A stretch of DNA of 64,000 nt, taken from Galeopsis tetrahit. Taxonomy: Eukaryota; Streptophyta; Magnoliopsida; Lamiales; Lamiaceae. The notes beneath the pieces are model-generated. The model was not told the origin of the DNA. It made no database searches and was given only the letters and a program-made list of their open reading frames with translations. Shown piece by piece: positions 55,866 through 64,000 of this stretch. Each line of letters opens with the position of its first letter. Position 1 is the stretch's first letter. The position numbers and the translations under genes were made by a program. The DNA is taken from assembly GCA_963675135.1 (NCBI GenBank), contig OY776129.1, positions 6,187,201 through 6,251,200 on the forward strand, read 5' to 3'.

Positions 55866-56022
55866 TGTTAATGTAAATGATTGATATTCATTGAGGAGAT
55901 TTACAAGGAGTGATTACAATATATACACAAACGAGTTGTAATCTTCCTAAACTATACAGGGAAGGTCAAATATTTAATGGCATAAATTAAGGGATAGAAT
56001 ATTTGACTAAGTTATACTATTA
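55866..56022 (-). repeat. Copia 2 5' LTR (157 bp)
   Basis: Partner of 44474-44630. On the plus strand it runs from TGTTAATGTAAATG to TATACTATTA. Confidence 0.92.
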
Positions 56023-56699
56023 AAAATTATCCGAGATCTCATACCAGATTGTGCATATTACAACTTAGTGTTCAATTTGGAGTACAACCCATTTAAATAG
56101 TAAGAACCAATAGAGAAGACATTGCAATTGAAGAAATCGATTCACAAATTAAAGGACCAAATCTTCTTCAAGAGAATCCTCAAAATCTATATAAGTTACT
56201 TAAATTAACCTATAGGAGAGCTGTTATTCAACACTAACTTGAGTGGAGAAATTAATGTATAATTTCATGAGTTCAGTTTCTTTTTAATAACTTCAAAATC
56301 TATGTTAATTCATAACTACTATCAATTTCTATAAAACAGTGAGAATATATATTGTCGTTCTTAATGGGCTGAATAATGTACCTTTCCTTCCAATAAAATG
56401 GACATTGAGCACAAATGCACGTACAATTCTGAGCACTGAGGACAGGACAGAGGAGAAGCGCTTGCGAATTTTTCAGGAATTATACATTAAATATTCAAAT
56501 CATTAGAAAATAATCATATGCATGCCTTGAGAAAGAAGAAGAACAAAAAAATTGAGAAGAAGGGACAATGCACAAAATCATTAAAAACTCAGAAACTAAT
56601 CATGAGTGAAAGAAGAAAAGCAAAATTGGATACCTATTAGCAGAAACGGGAATCACTGCAAAACAGTACATCAATCTTGAACATACACATTAATTCTTG
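56023..56699. other. Intergenic, nothing recognised
   Basis: AT-rich, no ORF and no repeat with a second copy in the window. 56640-56700 begins to resemble DNA downstream of the lectin gene. Confidence 0.5.
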
Positions 56700-56946
56700 A
56701 ACATATATATATAGTCTATAGGTCAATTAAAGAGAGATGATGCATTAATACTATAGGGTTTTGGATCGAGGTGGTTGTTGTCAGGGACGAGGAAGGAAAA
56801 AAAGTCCCAAGCGTGGAGGAGATGACGTGTGACGGGACCTCCGGTGGCAGCGGATATTCGTTCATGGCTTCTCTTCTAGCTATTTAATTTATAGTAATCT
56901 TATCCGTGCAAATTAAATTTGGGAATTCGTTCATGGCTTCTCTTTT
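56700..56946 (-). pseudogene. Lectin pseudogene: 3' end joined to promoter remnants
   Basis: The minus strand from 56862 to 56765 translates as ISAATGG, then H.LHAW.F.S.LV, then N.HLD, aligning with lectin residues 237-271 (ISAATGGAVALHDLHAWYF ... NQLDSIA) with frame-preserving changes and stray residues. Directly beyond it (56862-56946) comes the lectin promoter neighbourhood, TTCATGGCTTCTCTT and TTTATAGTAATCTTATCC, present as 40767-40800 next to the gene and partly doubled here (56854-56877 and 56923-56946). So everything from the start codon to residue about 236 is deleted. Non-functional. Confidence 0.88.
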
Positions 56947-56954
56947 AAGTTAAT

Positions 56955-57515
56955 GGCATATGGAAGTGGAATATAGTATGGAGGAGGGCCTTATTCTCTT
57001 GGGAAGACACTTTAGCCCAACAGCTGTACAGTTAATTGGTTGCATGGAAACTATTAATTTGCAGACATCAGCCTCGGATACCTGGAGATGGAAGCTGACC
57101 AAGGACGGCATATACACTCCTAAATCAGCGTACGGAAGTCAAGGGATCGCAGCACAGACCCAAATCCTACAAGACAATGTGCTAGAGGCGCTCCGGATCA
57201 TCTGGAACAGATCAACTCCAACAAAATACTCAGGGCTTGCTTGGCCACACGCACCGAGTTACTAAAGATAACATGCATATATACAGCATCTCTTCTTCGA
57301 GTGTAGTTGGGCAGGTAAGATATGGCGGCTTCATAACACATGGTTTAACAACAGCTCGCCACCTTCTTCCAGCCTGGCGGCACGTCTTCTTCAGTTTAAT
57401 TGGAGGTATTCTGGCCGGGCATCGGGAGAAAGAAATACATTTTGAAATGCATTTGGTGTGTGACATTGTGGCACATTTGGGATGCTAGGAATCGGAAAAT
57501 ATTTGCAGGTAAACA
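56955..57515 (+). pseudogene. LINE ORF2 C-terminal fragment (zinc-binding RT region)
   Basis: Three frames follow each other. 56960-57240 has WRWKLTKDGIYTPKSAY and LRIIWNRSTPTK, the usual start of the region after plant LINE reverse transcriptase. About 57280-57440 has QHLFFECSWAGKIW. About 57440-57510 has CIWCVTLWHIWDARNRKIF. At least two frameshifts, no poly(A) end visible. It abuts the lectin pseudogene, so its insertion or a rearrangement may have truncated that locus. Confidence 0.85.
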
Positions 57516-57688
57516 CAAATACAAAAAAGAAAGTAACAGGTAAACACAAGTAACATGAAAGGGGTCCTAATTCAATCCTTAAATAAAAAATAACAGGTAA
57601 ACAGATGACCAGGGGCAGACTCACGTGTCAGCTAAGGGAATCACTTTTGTATTACTTTAATATTTTTTAAACACGTTTGCAATTATTC
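57516..57688. repeat. Empty-site relative of 42.5-43.3 kb
   Basis: 57516-57605 matches the DNA around the solo LTR (TAACAGGTAAACACA, then GTCCTAATTCAATCCTTAAAT) but without the LTR. It is followed by GGGGCAGACTCACGTG, like the GGGCCAGACTCACGTGG stretch upstream of the lectin gene (40920). Confidence 0.75.
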
Positions 57689-58037
57689 CATCACTACAAA
57701 AAAACCTGATTTTGATACCGAAATTTTGAGACGGACACCTAATCCGTCTCTAATAGGTACGGATTTGTTAAAAAATCGAGATTTGAAATCGAAAATAAAA
57801 CCGTCTCTCTTTATAAACGGATTAGATACGACTTTTAGTTTCGAGAGTTTTAGATACGGATACCACCGTCTCTAAACAGTCAATTTTAACACGAAATTTG
57901 AATTTGAGATCCGACAAATTAAGTTGAATCTAATTTATAGAGATCAAATTCGGATTATGAAAAATATATTGTAGAAACTTATTTTGAAAATATCTCTAAA
58001 AATGGAGGGGAAACAAATGTATCCATTGAAATAGAAA

Positions 58038-58571
58038 GGGATTATATTTTTTTTTTAGTCCATTAAGTTACCACAATTTTGAATTTAGTCCATCAGGTTA
58101 CCACTTTTTGAATTTAGTCCATTAAGTTTCGATTTATTTTGATTTTGGTCCAATTACCTGCTACAGCGGGTTTAACAGATCATTTTTTAAAACACACCCC
58201 ATAAAATGTTATACACACCCCAAATGTTAAACACACCACACTAAAATTAAAAAATCATTTTTTATTACTATTTTTTATACACACCCCAAAAAATCATTTT
58301 TTATTAATAAAAAGAATTCTTATTTTTGGTAATTTATTAAATAGGAAATAGTTGGGGGTGTGTATAGTAATAAAAAATGATTTTTAAATTTTAGTGTGGT
58401 GTGTTCAACATTTGGGGTGTGTTTTAAAAAATGACCTATTAAACCTGCTGTAGCAGGTAACTGGATCAAAATCAAAATAAATTGAAACTTAATGGACTAA
58501 ATTCAAAAGTGGTAACTGATGGACTAAATTCAAAATTGTGGTAACTTAATGAACTAAAAAAATATAATCCC
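58038..58571. mobile_element. Mutator-type foldback MITE, 534 bp
   Basis: Nearly the whole length is inverted repeat: GGGATTATATTTTTT, TTAGTCCATTAAGTTACCAC, TTACCTGCTACAGCGGGTTT, CATTTTTTAAAACACACCCC and their inverses. An exact 9-bp duplication AAATAGAAA (58029-58037 and 58572-58580). Nested in the CACTA element. Confidence 0.95.
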
Positions 58572-58921
58572 AAATAGAAATTATGGAGTGCAACAAAATA
58601 GTACAATAACAAGATAATAAAATTCGTGATTTAGGAAAGAAAAACCAAATATATCAATTGAAATCAAAATACAAATACAAATTGAAATCAAAATGAAGGG
58701 AGCAACAGACAACTTTAGGGTCAAAATTATATATGTGAAATTAATTTATTAAATGATTCAAAATTGAATACATACTCAATTTAGAAATTCCTAACAAAAA
58801 ATTACGTTTACAAATTTAAAAGTTACAATTTGAATATATGTTAAAAAATAAATTAAATGAATTAAAAAAATTAACATAAGAATATATTGTACTTATATAA
58901 TTAATATTAAAAGAGAAAACA

Positions 58922-59000
58922 AAAGAGTTATTTGTCCAAGTGGCGGGTGCCCATTGCTGACACTCACCCACCAGGGTTCAATTCCCACACAGACCAAATA
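58922..59000 (+). repeat. tRNA-like SINE promoter remnant
   Basis: GTCCAAGTGGCGGGTGCCC fits a Pol III A box and AGGGTTCAATTCCC a B box, about 35 bp apart as in tRNA-derived SINEs. No acceptor stem, so not a tRNA gene. The downstream border is unknown. Confidence 0.45.
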
Positions 59001-59140
59001 AATGGTCATTTAAATAGTTGGGAGGGGGTGGGTGTGGGGTTGGCTTTGGGTTGTTGGTTGGACTGTGTTTGGGTTCAGGCTTAGGGTTGGCTTCGGGTTG
59101 GGATGAGTTCGGGCTTCGGGTAAAAATCGATTTGACCTGG

Positions 59141-59306
59141 ATGTAAAACGGGGTCGTTCCTCATTTAGATACATATTTAGAGACGACGAAACGTCGTTTC
59201 TAATTAGGAACGAAAATATTGAGATGTAAAACGGGGTCGTTCCTCATTTAGATACATATTTAGAGACGACGAAACGTCGTTTCTAATTAGGAACGAAAAT
59301 ATTGAC
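59141..59306 (+). repeat. 83-bp tandem pair in the CACTA end
   Basis: ATGTAAAACGGGGTCGTTCC to AACGAAAATATTGA occurs at 59141 and 59224. It is followed by a second short pair, ATTATACGGGAATATTCTTG, at about 59302 and 59340. Likely transposase-binding subterminal repeats. Confidence 0.85.
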
Positions 59307-59677
59307 GGATTATACGGGAATATTCTTGACCCGGATCGGGATTATACGGGAATATTCTTGACCCGAATTAAAACGGGTCGTTCATCGTCGGTCTCAACGC
59401 CCGTTCCTTATTAGAAACGAAATTTAAACTAAATCTCAATTTTTTTGTAGTGCATGTAGAAATATTATATAAATAAAAAAATTTAGCCCCATTAAAAAAA
59501 TGATTGATGAAGTGAATATGAATGGTAGTTGAATTTGTTAATTTCTTTAATTTTAAATTGCACTAAATTTATTTAGGGTAGGGCTGCTGTGTGCTTAAGT
59601 ACACGGTGTACTTGAGTCCACTTGTACCCGGTCACATGCGCATACATATAATATTGCATGCGTATTTAACTATTAAC

Positions 59678-59945
59678 TGTTATAGCCTAGTGGTCGCTCC
59701 TTGAACTTTTTACCACAAGGTCACGTGTTCGAATCCGCAAGATCAAATAATGAAATGTGTGAAATTAATAACAATTTAAAAAAAAAATTAGGAATAGTTT
59801 ATCTAGATTATAAGAGTGTTCGAATCCCACCAACATTCGAATCCGCAAGATCAAATAATGAAATGTGTGAAATTAATAACAATTTAAAAAAAAATTAGGA
59901 ATAGTTTATCTAGATTATAAGAGTGTTCGAATCCCACCTACATCA
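59678..59945 (+). repeat. SINE-like unit with about 106-bp tandem duplication
   Basis: TATAGCCTAGTGGTCGCTCC (A box) and GGTCACGTGTTCGAATCC (B box) give a tRNA-derived Pol III promoter. The part from TTCGAATCCGCAAGATC to GAGTGTTCGAATCCCACC is present twice (59731-59837 and 59838-59938), and a third, diverged copy (AATGTGTGAAATTAATAAC) appears at 61228 beyond the insert. Confidence 0.65.
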
Positions 59946-59949
59946 AATT

Positions 59950-61218
59950 TTCAAATCACTTCTGGTCCTTTTATCTACACTTTTGATCCTATAAAATACT
60001 TCTGTTAATTGTTAACAGAAATGATGAGTGAGTCTAACGTTCCGTTAACAACAATTTTTTTTTTATTAAAATCAATTAAATAATTTATAATTATAATACA
60101 AATGTTGAAATTATTAAAATTTTAGTCCCCCTCGAACTTTCCGGCGTCTCCTCCCGGCAGAAATTTCCGGCGACATCCCAATCACCACAGCTACATCCCA
60201 ATCACCGGCAGAAATAGGGCAATCCAAACATTAACACAAATATAAAAGTTCATAAAAACATAGTTGAAAAAACAGTAAAAATTTGAAAAAAATTACGATT
60301 AAACTTCACAAAATTGGGGATGAAGGAGAGATAGAAATTTAAAATTGATAAAGGGCTTTGATTCTTAGAATTGACCCGAGGCGAGTGGGTAGCCTCTATG
60401 AATTTCGTGACCGGATTCAAATTTTTTGTAGTCAGATTTTTATGAGATTTAGGAAGAATACTGGGTTGAGGTGTGGTGATGGGTGAAGGCAAGGTGATGA
60501 CGAGAATGGAACCAGAGTGGCGTCGTTGGCGGCGATCGGGGCTGGGGCACTCGCCGGCGAGAAGAAGACCACGTCCTGGAGGCCAGTGGAGGGGAAGATA
60601 TATACATATACACTGTGTATATATTTTGCTTTATATTTATTACTGTATTATCTTTAGTTTTTTATTGAATTTTTGTTTTCTGAATTTACATTTTAAATAT
60701 TTGTAATCAATATTTTTTAATTCTATTTGATAATAATTTAATATTCAGATTTTATATAAATTATCTTCAAGTTATACTCCACATTTTATATAACTGTTTT
60801 TTTTTTTTATTAATTTTTATTCAAAAATTATTTAGAGTAATTTCATAATTTACATTAAATTATTATTTGATTTGAAAAATTTACTTGTATTTTTTTAATT
60901 ATATTCCAAAAATATATTTAAAAAAAAAAATCAGATTCTAGATAAATTATTACAGAGTATTTGATTTTGATTTTTTTTTTTTTTTTGTATTTTCATATTA
61001 TACCAAATTCTATATATATATTTTCAAATTAAATTATAATTTAAGAATATATTTGATTGTATATAATTTATTTATTTATATTAATATTATTTTTTAAACT
61101 AACGGTTCCATCCAAAATTTAACTTACAGGACCAATATTGCATAAAAAAGGACCACTTTCAAATATCAGGACTAAAAGTGATTTAGAAATATTTTTACAG
61201 GACTAAAAATGCAATTTT
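59950..61218. repeat. Insert with 'family Y' ends, no gene
   Basis: Left AAATCACTTCTGGTCCTTTT and right AGGACTAAAAGTGATTT ... GCAATTTTCCC are inverse-related, as in the copies at 30-39 kb. The inside is AT-rich apart from 60130-60200 and 60480-60600. The 77-codon ORF at 60473 is Arg-rich and not convincing. Confidence 0.5.
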
Positions 61219-61624
61219 CCCAATAATAAAATGTGTGAAATTAATAACAATTTTTTAAAAAAATTAGGAACAATTTATCTAGATTATAAAAGTGCAAGTA
61301 CAAATAACCAAAATGTGTATGATTAGCATACACTTTTCAGTTATAATAACATACATTTTTCATTAAAAACAATGTTGCACTTTTCAATATAGTAACATAC
61401 ACAATTAAAAAAATAAAGATACACTTTTTAGTTATAATAACATACACTTTTTCAAAAAAAAATCGAAAAAAAAAATTGAAAAAAAAAATCGAAATTTTTT
61501 TTTAAAAAAAAGTCAAAATTTGACCGTTGACCGATCAACGGTCAACATTTGACTAATCAAAGTCTACTCAAATATACGGTGTACTTGAGTACATACAAGA
61601 CTTTGACATTTATTTATTAATTAT

Positions 61625-62190
61625 TTTATTTTATTAATGTTTTATCTTGCAATATTTGTGTGGTGGAAGGCAGAGTTTGAAGATAAAGCAATTTAAATGC
61701 CCCATAAGACCTCCATATTGTCCAAAAAGCTATTGGGACAAATATCATATAGCTCTACGTTTGTGGTCTTGGTAATTGCTACTCCCTCCGTCCATGTGTT
61801 GCACAACAAAATGAGTACACTAATTAAGAAAAAGGTGTAATGATTAGAGTGTTGGGATAATTTTGTAAACTAATGATTGGAGTGTTAAGGATAATTTTGT
61901 AAACTAATATGAATAAAATAAAGAGAGTGGTTAGAATAAGTATAAAAGTAATGACATTTTGTGTAAATATATAAATTTTGTGAGGGTGGGGCTTATGAAA
62001 AAGTTTCCATTTTAGGAAGTGCAAAAAATTGTGAAACGAACGAATAAGAAAATAGTGCAAACTGTTGAATAGAGGAAGTATAACCCGAGTGAAAAAACTC
62101 ATGTTTTTTTTTTCTCTATGATTTAATAATTTAGTAATTAGATAATGCATGTCGGCACATATTCACTCTTTAATTTACACTAGGTCGGGT
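61625..62190. repeat. Lectin 5'-flank repeat, copy 6
   Basis: TGTTTTATCTTGCAATATTT, GTGTGGTGGAAGGCAGAG, AAGCAATTTAAATGCCCC, CATATAGCTCTA, then after a MITE (61782-62078) AACCCGAGTGAAAAAACTCA, the T-run, TTTAGTAATTAGATAATGCA. Same order as the flank of the lectin gene; no coding part. Confidence 0.85.
61782..62078. mobile_element. Stowaway-type MITE, 297 bp
   Basis: Ends CTCCCTCCGTCCATGTGTTG and, inverted, CTTCCTCTATTCAACAGTTT, flanked by TA (61780-61781 and 62079-62080). Other flank copies read GGTATAACTCG without the insert, confirming the site. Confidence 0.9.
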
Positions 62191-63200
62191 GGCACCTCAA
62201 ATCTTGAGGTGTTTACCCAGAATTTTAATATTAACTATGAAATTATGGAAATTAATAGAAATAGAACATTGAATACCATAAGATTAGTGACAGTACAGAA
62301 AGGTTAATGTGATGCTTCGCTTAGTGACAAGTAAACTACAAATAGTGTGCCGGTGTACAACACTCTTCATGTCTGTTTTGTAGAATGTCGTGTGATATTT
62401 GATGATCAGAATCAGTACTTCTGTTACATGAAGCATGTTGGTTGCTTATTTTATATATAATGTGCATACTGTAAGTGTTATTGTAATGGAGTTGATTCAG
62501 AAATATCAATTTACTTTACCTTTCTAGTGAAGATAAAATGAATGAAAATGAATGCAACACAACAATTTCCGGTATAATTGCTTCCTTCTAATTCTAAATA
62601 GGTGTGGCAGACTATCCCTAAATCATGTCTATGAACTATATTTTTACATAATACGGTTTACGGTTTAATCTATTTCGTTCTTATTAAAAAAATTCGAAAA
62701 ATGAATTTTGTGTAGCTACATATATAAATTTCTACTAAACCCTGAATCTTTTCATGGTCTAGTCGATCTTGGTCCTCTATTATCTCCATAATATATGAGT
62801 GAAATTAAGAAGAGCAACCCAAAGATTATAGTATCTCTTTTAAATATTTCTTAGTCATTTCAGCGTCTTGAATGAGGACGTTAAGTTGCTAAACTTCTCC
62901 AGCTATTGAAAAACTCTCTTTTGTAGTAGAAGAAACTATGCCCAAATTATACATCGCACCAAAAGCATTTTTTAAAAATCAGCACTATACATCAAAACAA
63001 TTGATTTGACACCATAAGTTTCACCATGTCATCTCTTGAAAGGTCGCTCATCATGCGTGAATGTAAACTTCTTATCTTATAAAAATCTAAAATGAGCAAA
63101 TGATAGACCACAATGCAAATAAAACAAGATTGCCTTATGACAAATGGTCAAACTTTAAAATATAGATAAATGATGTACTCCGTAATTGCTAATTCAATTA
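62191..63200. other. Intergenic, nothing recognised
   Basis: About 1 kb of AT-rich DNA with no ORF. 62290-62600 looks like transcript-end sequence in composition, but I have no firm evidence. No second copy in the window. Confidence 0.5.
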
Positions 63201-64000
63201 TGTGAGTGTTATCTCATAATCTCAGAATCAGCACACTAAGTGAGTAGTGTGCTGATAGGATCAGATAAGATAACTTAGGCCTTATCAGATGAGTTGAAGG
63301 GTTTCAATCAGATGAGAAGGTGATGCTTAGAGTTCAGCAGAGTTGGCTAGATCAGCACAGTAAGATCAGCACAGTACTAGATCAGCTCAGTACCAGATCA
63401 ACACAGTACTTGGGTCAGCACAGTACTTGGTCAGTGCAGTTAAGATCAGCACAGTATGAAGTCTATCAGCAGAGTTAACTTTTGATCACAGGAACAGAAG
63501 AGTTGAGCATCAGCACACTAAGTAGTGTTCTGATCTTTATGGACAAGTCTTCTGATCTGGAAGTTAGTTAGTTTAACTAGCTGTATTACAGTTACAACTA
63601 CTTGAGGGCATAACTACCATTTCAGTTGGGCAATAACAGAGCACATGGGTTGTTACAAGTGGTTGCAAACGGTTGATAACTACTCAAAACAGTTCCTAAC
63701 AGCAGCAACTACCTTTGGTCTTTATATACTCTTGTATGTGTACATTGTAAAGGTTGGATGGAATTGTAGTACGTTTTGTAATCTTTGAGTTGTGTGAGTT
63801 CACGAGTGAAGTGAGGAAATATCCTATTTCGAGTGAATGAGTGTGTAAACATTCTTTATCAATCAAAGAAGTACTCGTCTGGTCCAGTGGATGTAGATCA
63901 CATTGATCGAACCACTTAAATTCTTGTGTGCTGTTTGTCTCGTTGATTACTTTTTGAATTACTATCCGAGAGCAGTTATTTCTTCTATCTTCAAGTATTC
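63201..64000 (+). mobile_element. Start of a copia-type LTR (cut by window end)
   Basis: Begins TGTGAGTGTTATCTC. Carries an irregular array of AGATCAGCACAGTA-type units (about 63340-63460), a TATA-like TTTATATACTC (63720-63730) and, near the end, the GGATGTAGATCACATTGATC then GAACCACTTAAATTCTTGTG stretch that is characteristic of the 3' part of plant copia LTRs. No end or primer site before the window stops, so length and lineage stay open. Confidence 0.7.

Larger units (their letters stand above)
44474..56022 (-). mobile_element. Ty1/copia retrotransposon 2, split by a gypsy element
   Basis: Two 157-bp LTRs (44474-44630 and 55866-56022, differing at 2 positions) with flanks CAAAT and AAAAT. 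A tRNA-Met-type primer site sits next to the 5' LTR. Order on the minus strand: shortened gag, protease, integrase, reverse transcriptase (53116-55771), then the Athila-like insert (45398-53115, duplication AGATG), then RNase H (44640-45392) and polypurine tract GAAGGGGGA. Without the insert the element is about 3.8 kb, short for copia, because most of gag is deleted. It also carries frameshifts, so it is not autonomous. Short LTRs and the sequence type suggest the Ale/Retrofit group, with low certainty. Confidence 0.93.
57692..59452. mobile_element. Non-autonomous CACTA element, 1761 bp
   Basis: Ends CACTACAAAAAAA and TTTTTTTGTAGTG with an exact 3-bp duplication CAT (57689-57691 and 59453-59455). 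Subterminal repeats: GAGACGGACACC, GGAACG / CGTTCC and an 83-bp tandem pair at 59141-59306 with the palindrome ACGACGAAACGTCGT. A Mutator-type MITE (58038-58571) and a tRNA-like region (58922-59000) lie inside. No transposase. Confidence 0.92.
59585..61605. mobile_element. W-box-rich inverted-repeat element, copy 2 (with inserts)
   Basis: Left end GTACACGGTGTACTTGAGTC (59600-59619) and right end CTACTCAAATATACGGTGTACTTGAGT (61563-61590) are inverse-related. The right side has the TTGAC-rich arm (TTGACCGTTGACCGATCAAC) and the same minisatellite (61313-61450) as the element at 905-1500. Between them lie a SINE-like unit with a tandem duplication (59678-59945) and a 'family Y' type insert (about 59950-61218). 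No gene. Confidence 0.6.

Noticed and set aside
58922..59000. tRNA gene
   Set aside because: Only A- and B-box-like sequences are present; no acceptor stem or anticodon arm can be drawn. The same holds for 59678-59750.
60473..60706. 77-codon Arg/Trp-rich ORF
   Set aside because: Short, no homology I recognise, and in a transposon-derived stretch.

Overview
The window is nuclear DNA of a flowering plant, almost certainly a eudicot. It is AT-rich and filled with Ty1/copia and Ty3/gypsy LTR retrotransposons, Mutator-like, CACTA, hAT and Stowaway-type DNA transposons, a Helitron and LINE/SINE remnants. Splice signals, TATA boxes and TGGGCC-rich stretches are of plant type. The only intact host gene I can support is a secreted legume-type lectin (39907-40731, minus strand). 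Secreted soluble lectins of this fold occur in legumes and also in Lamiaceae; a Lamiales source is a guess.

Left part (1-20 kb). 1-600 resembles the inside of the Helitron found at 33-35 kb. 826-2960 is a copy of the lectin 5' flank, carrying a W-box-rich terminal-inverted-repeat element (905-1500) and a poly(A) retroposon (1576-2383). An old copia element (2972-17930, minus) is split in its integrase by a young Tat-lineage Ty3/gypsy element (5608-16928, minus) with 726-bp LTRs differing at 3 positions and a 5-bp target duplication. The gypsy element has gag-protease-RT-RNase H plus a second RNase H, an integrase after one in-frame stop, a spliced antisense ORF of the gypsy-type transposon domain family, and a 120-bp tandem array in its 3' region.

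Middle (20-44 kb). This is a field of non-autonomous elements: Mutator-like elements with 9-bp duplications (21018-21935, 23017-23934, 24678-25284, 25342-26558, 31038-35841, 36671-38278), an hAT MITE, Stowaway MITEs, a decayed Tat-type LTR and a LINE 3' end. The element at 31038-35841 contains a Stowaway MITE and a 2.5-kb Helitron; its relative at 36671-38278 keeps the empty site for both. The lectin gene follows, with two further copies of its 5' flank behind it, a solo LTR (42633-43294) and a CACTA-like element.

Right part (44-64 kb). A second copia element of the same short-LTR type (44474-56022, minus) contains an internally deleted Athila-like gypsy element (45398-53115, plus) that keeps gag and protease only. 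Then come a lectin pseudogene (56700-56946), a LINE fragment, a CACTA element (57692-59452) with a nested Mutator MITE, a second W-box element, another lectin-flank copy with a Stowaway MITE, and the start of a copia-type LTR that runs off the window.

Reading: a small lectin cluster decayed by repeated insertion and deletion, leaving one gene, one 3'-end pseudogene and several orphan 5' flanks. I see no prokaryote-type system, no CRISPR and no rRNA gene.
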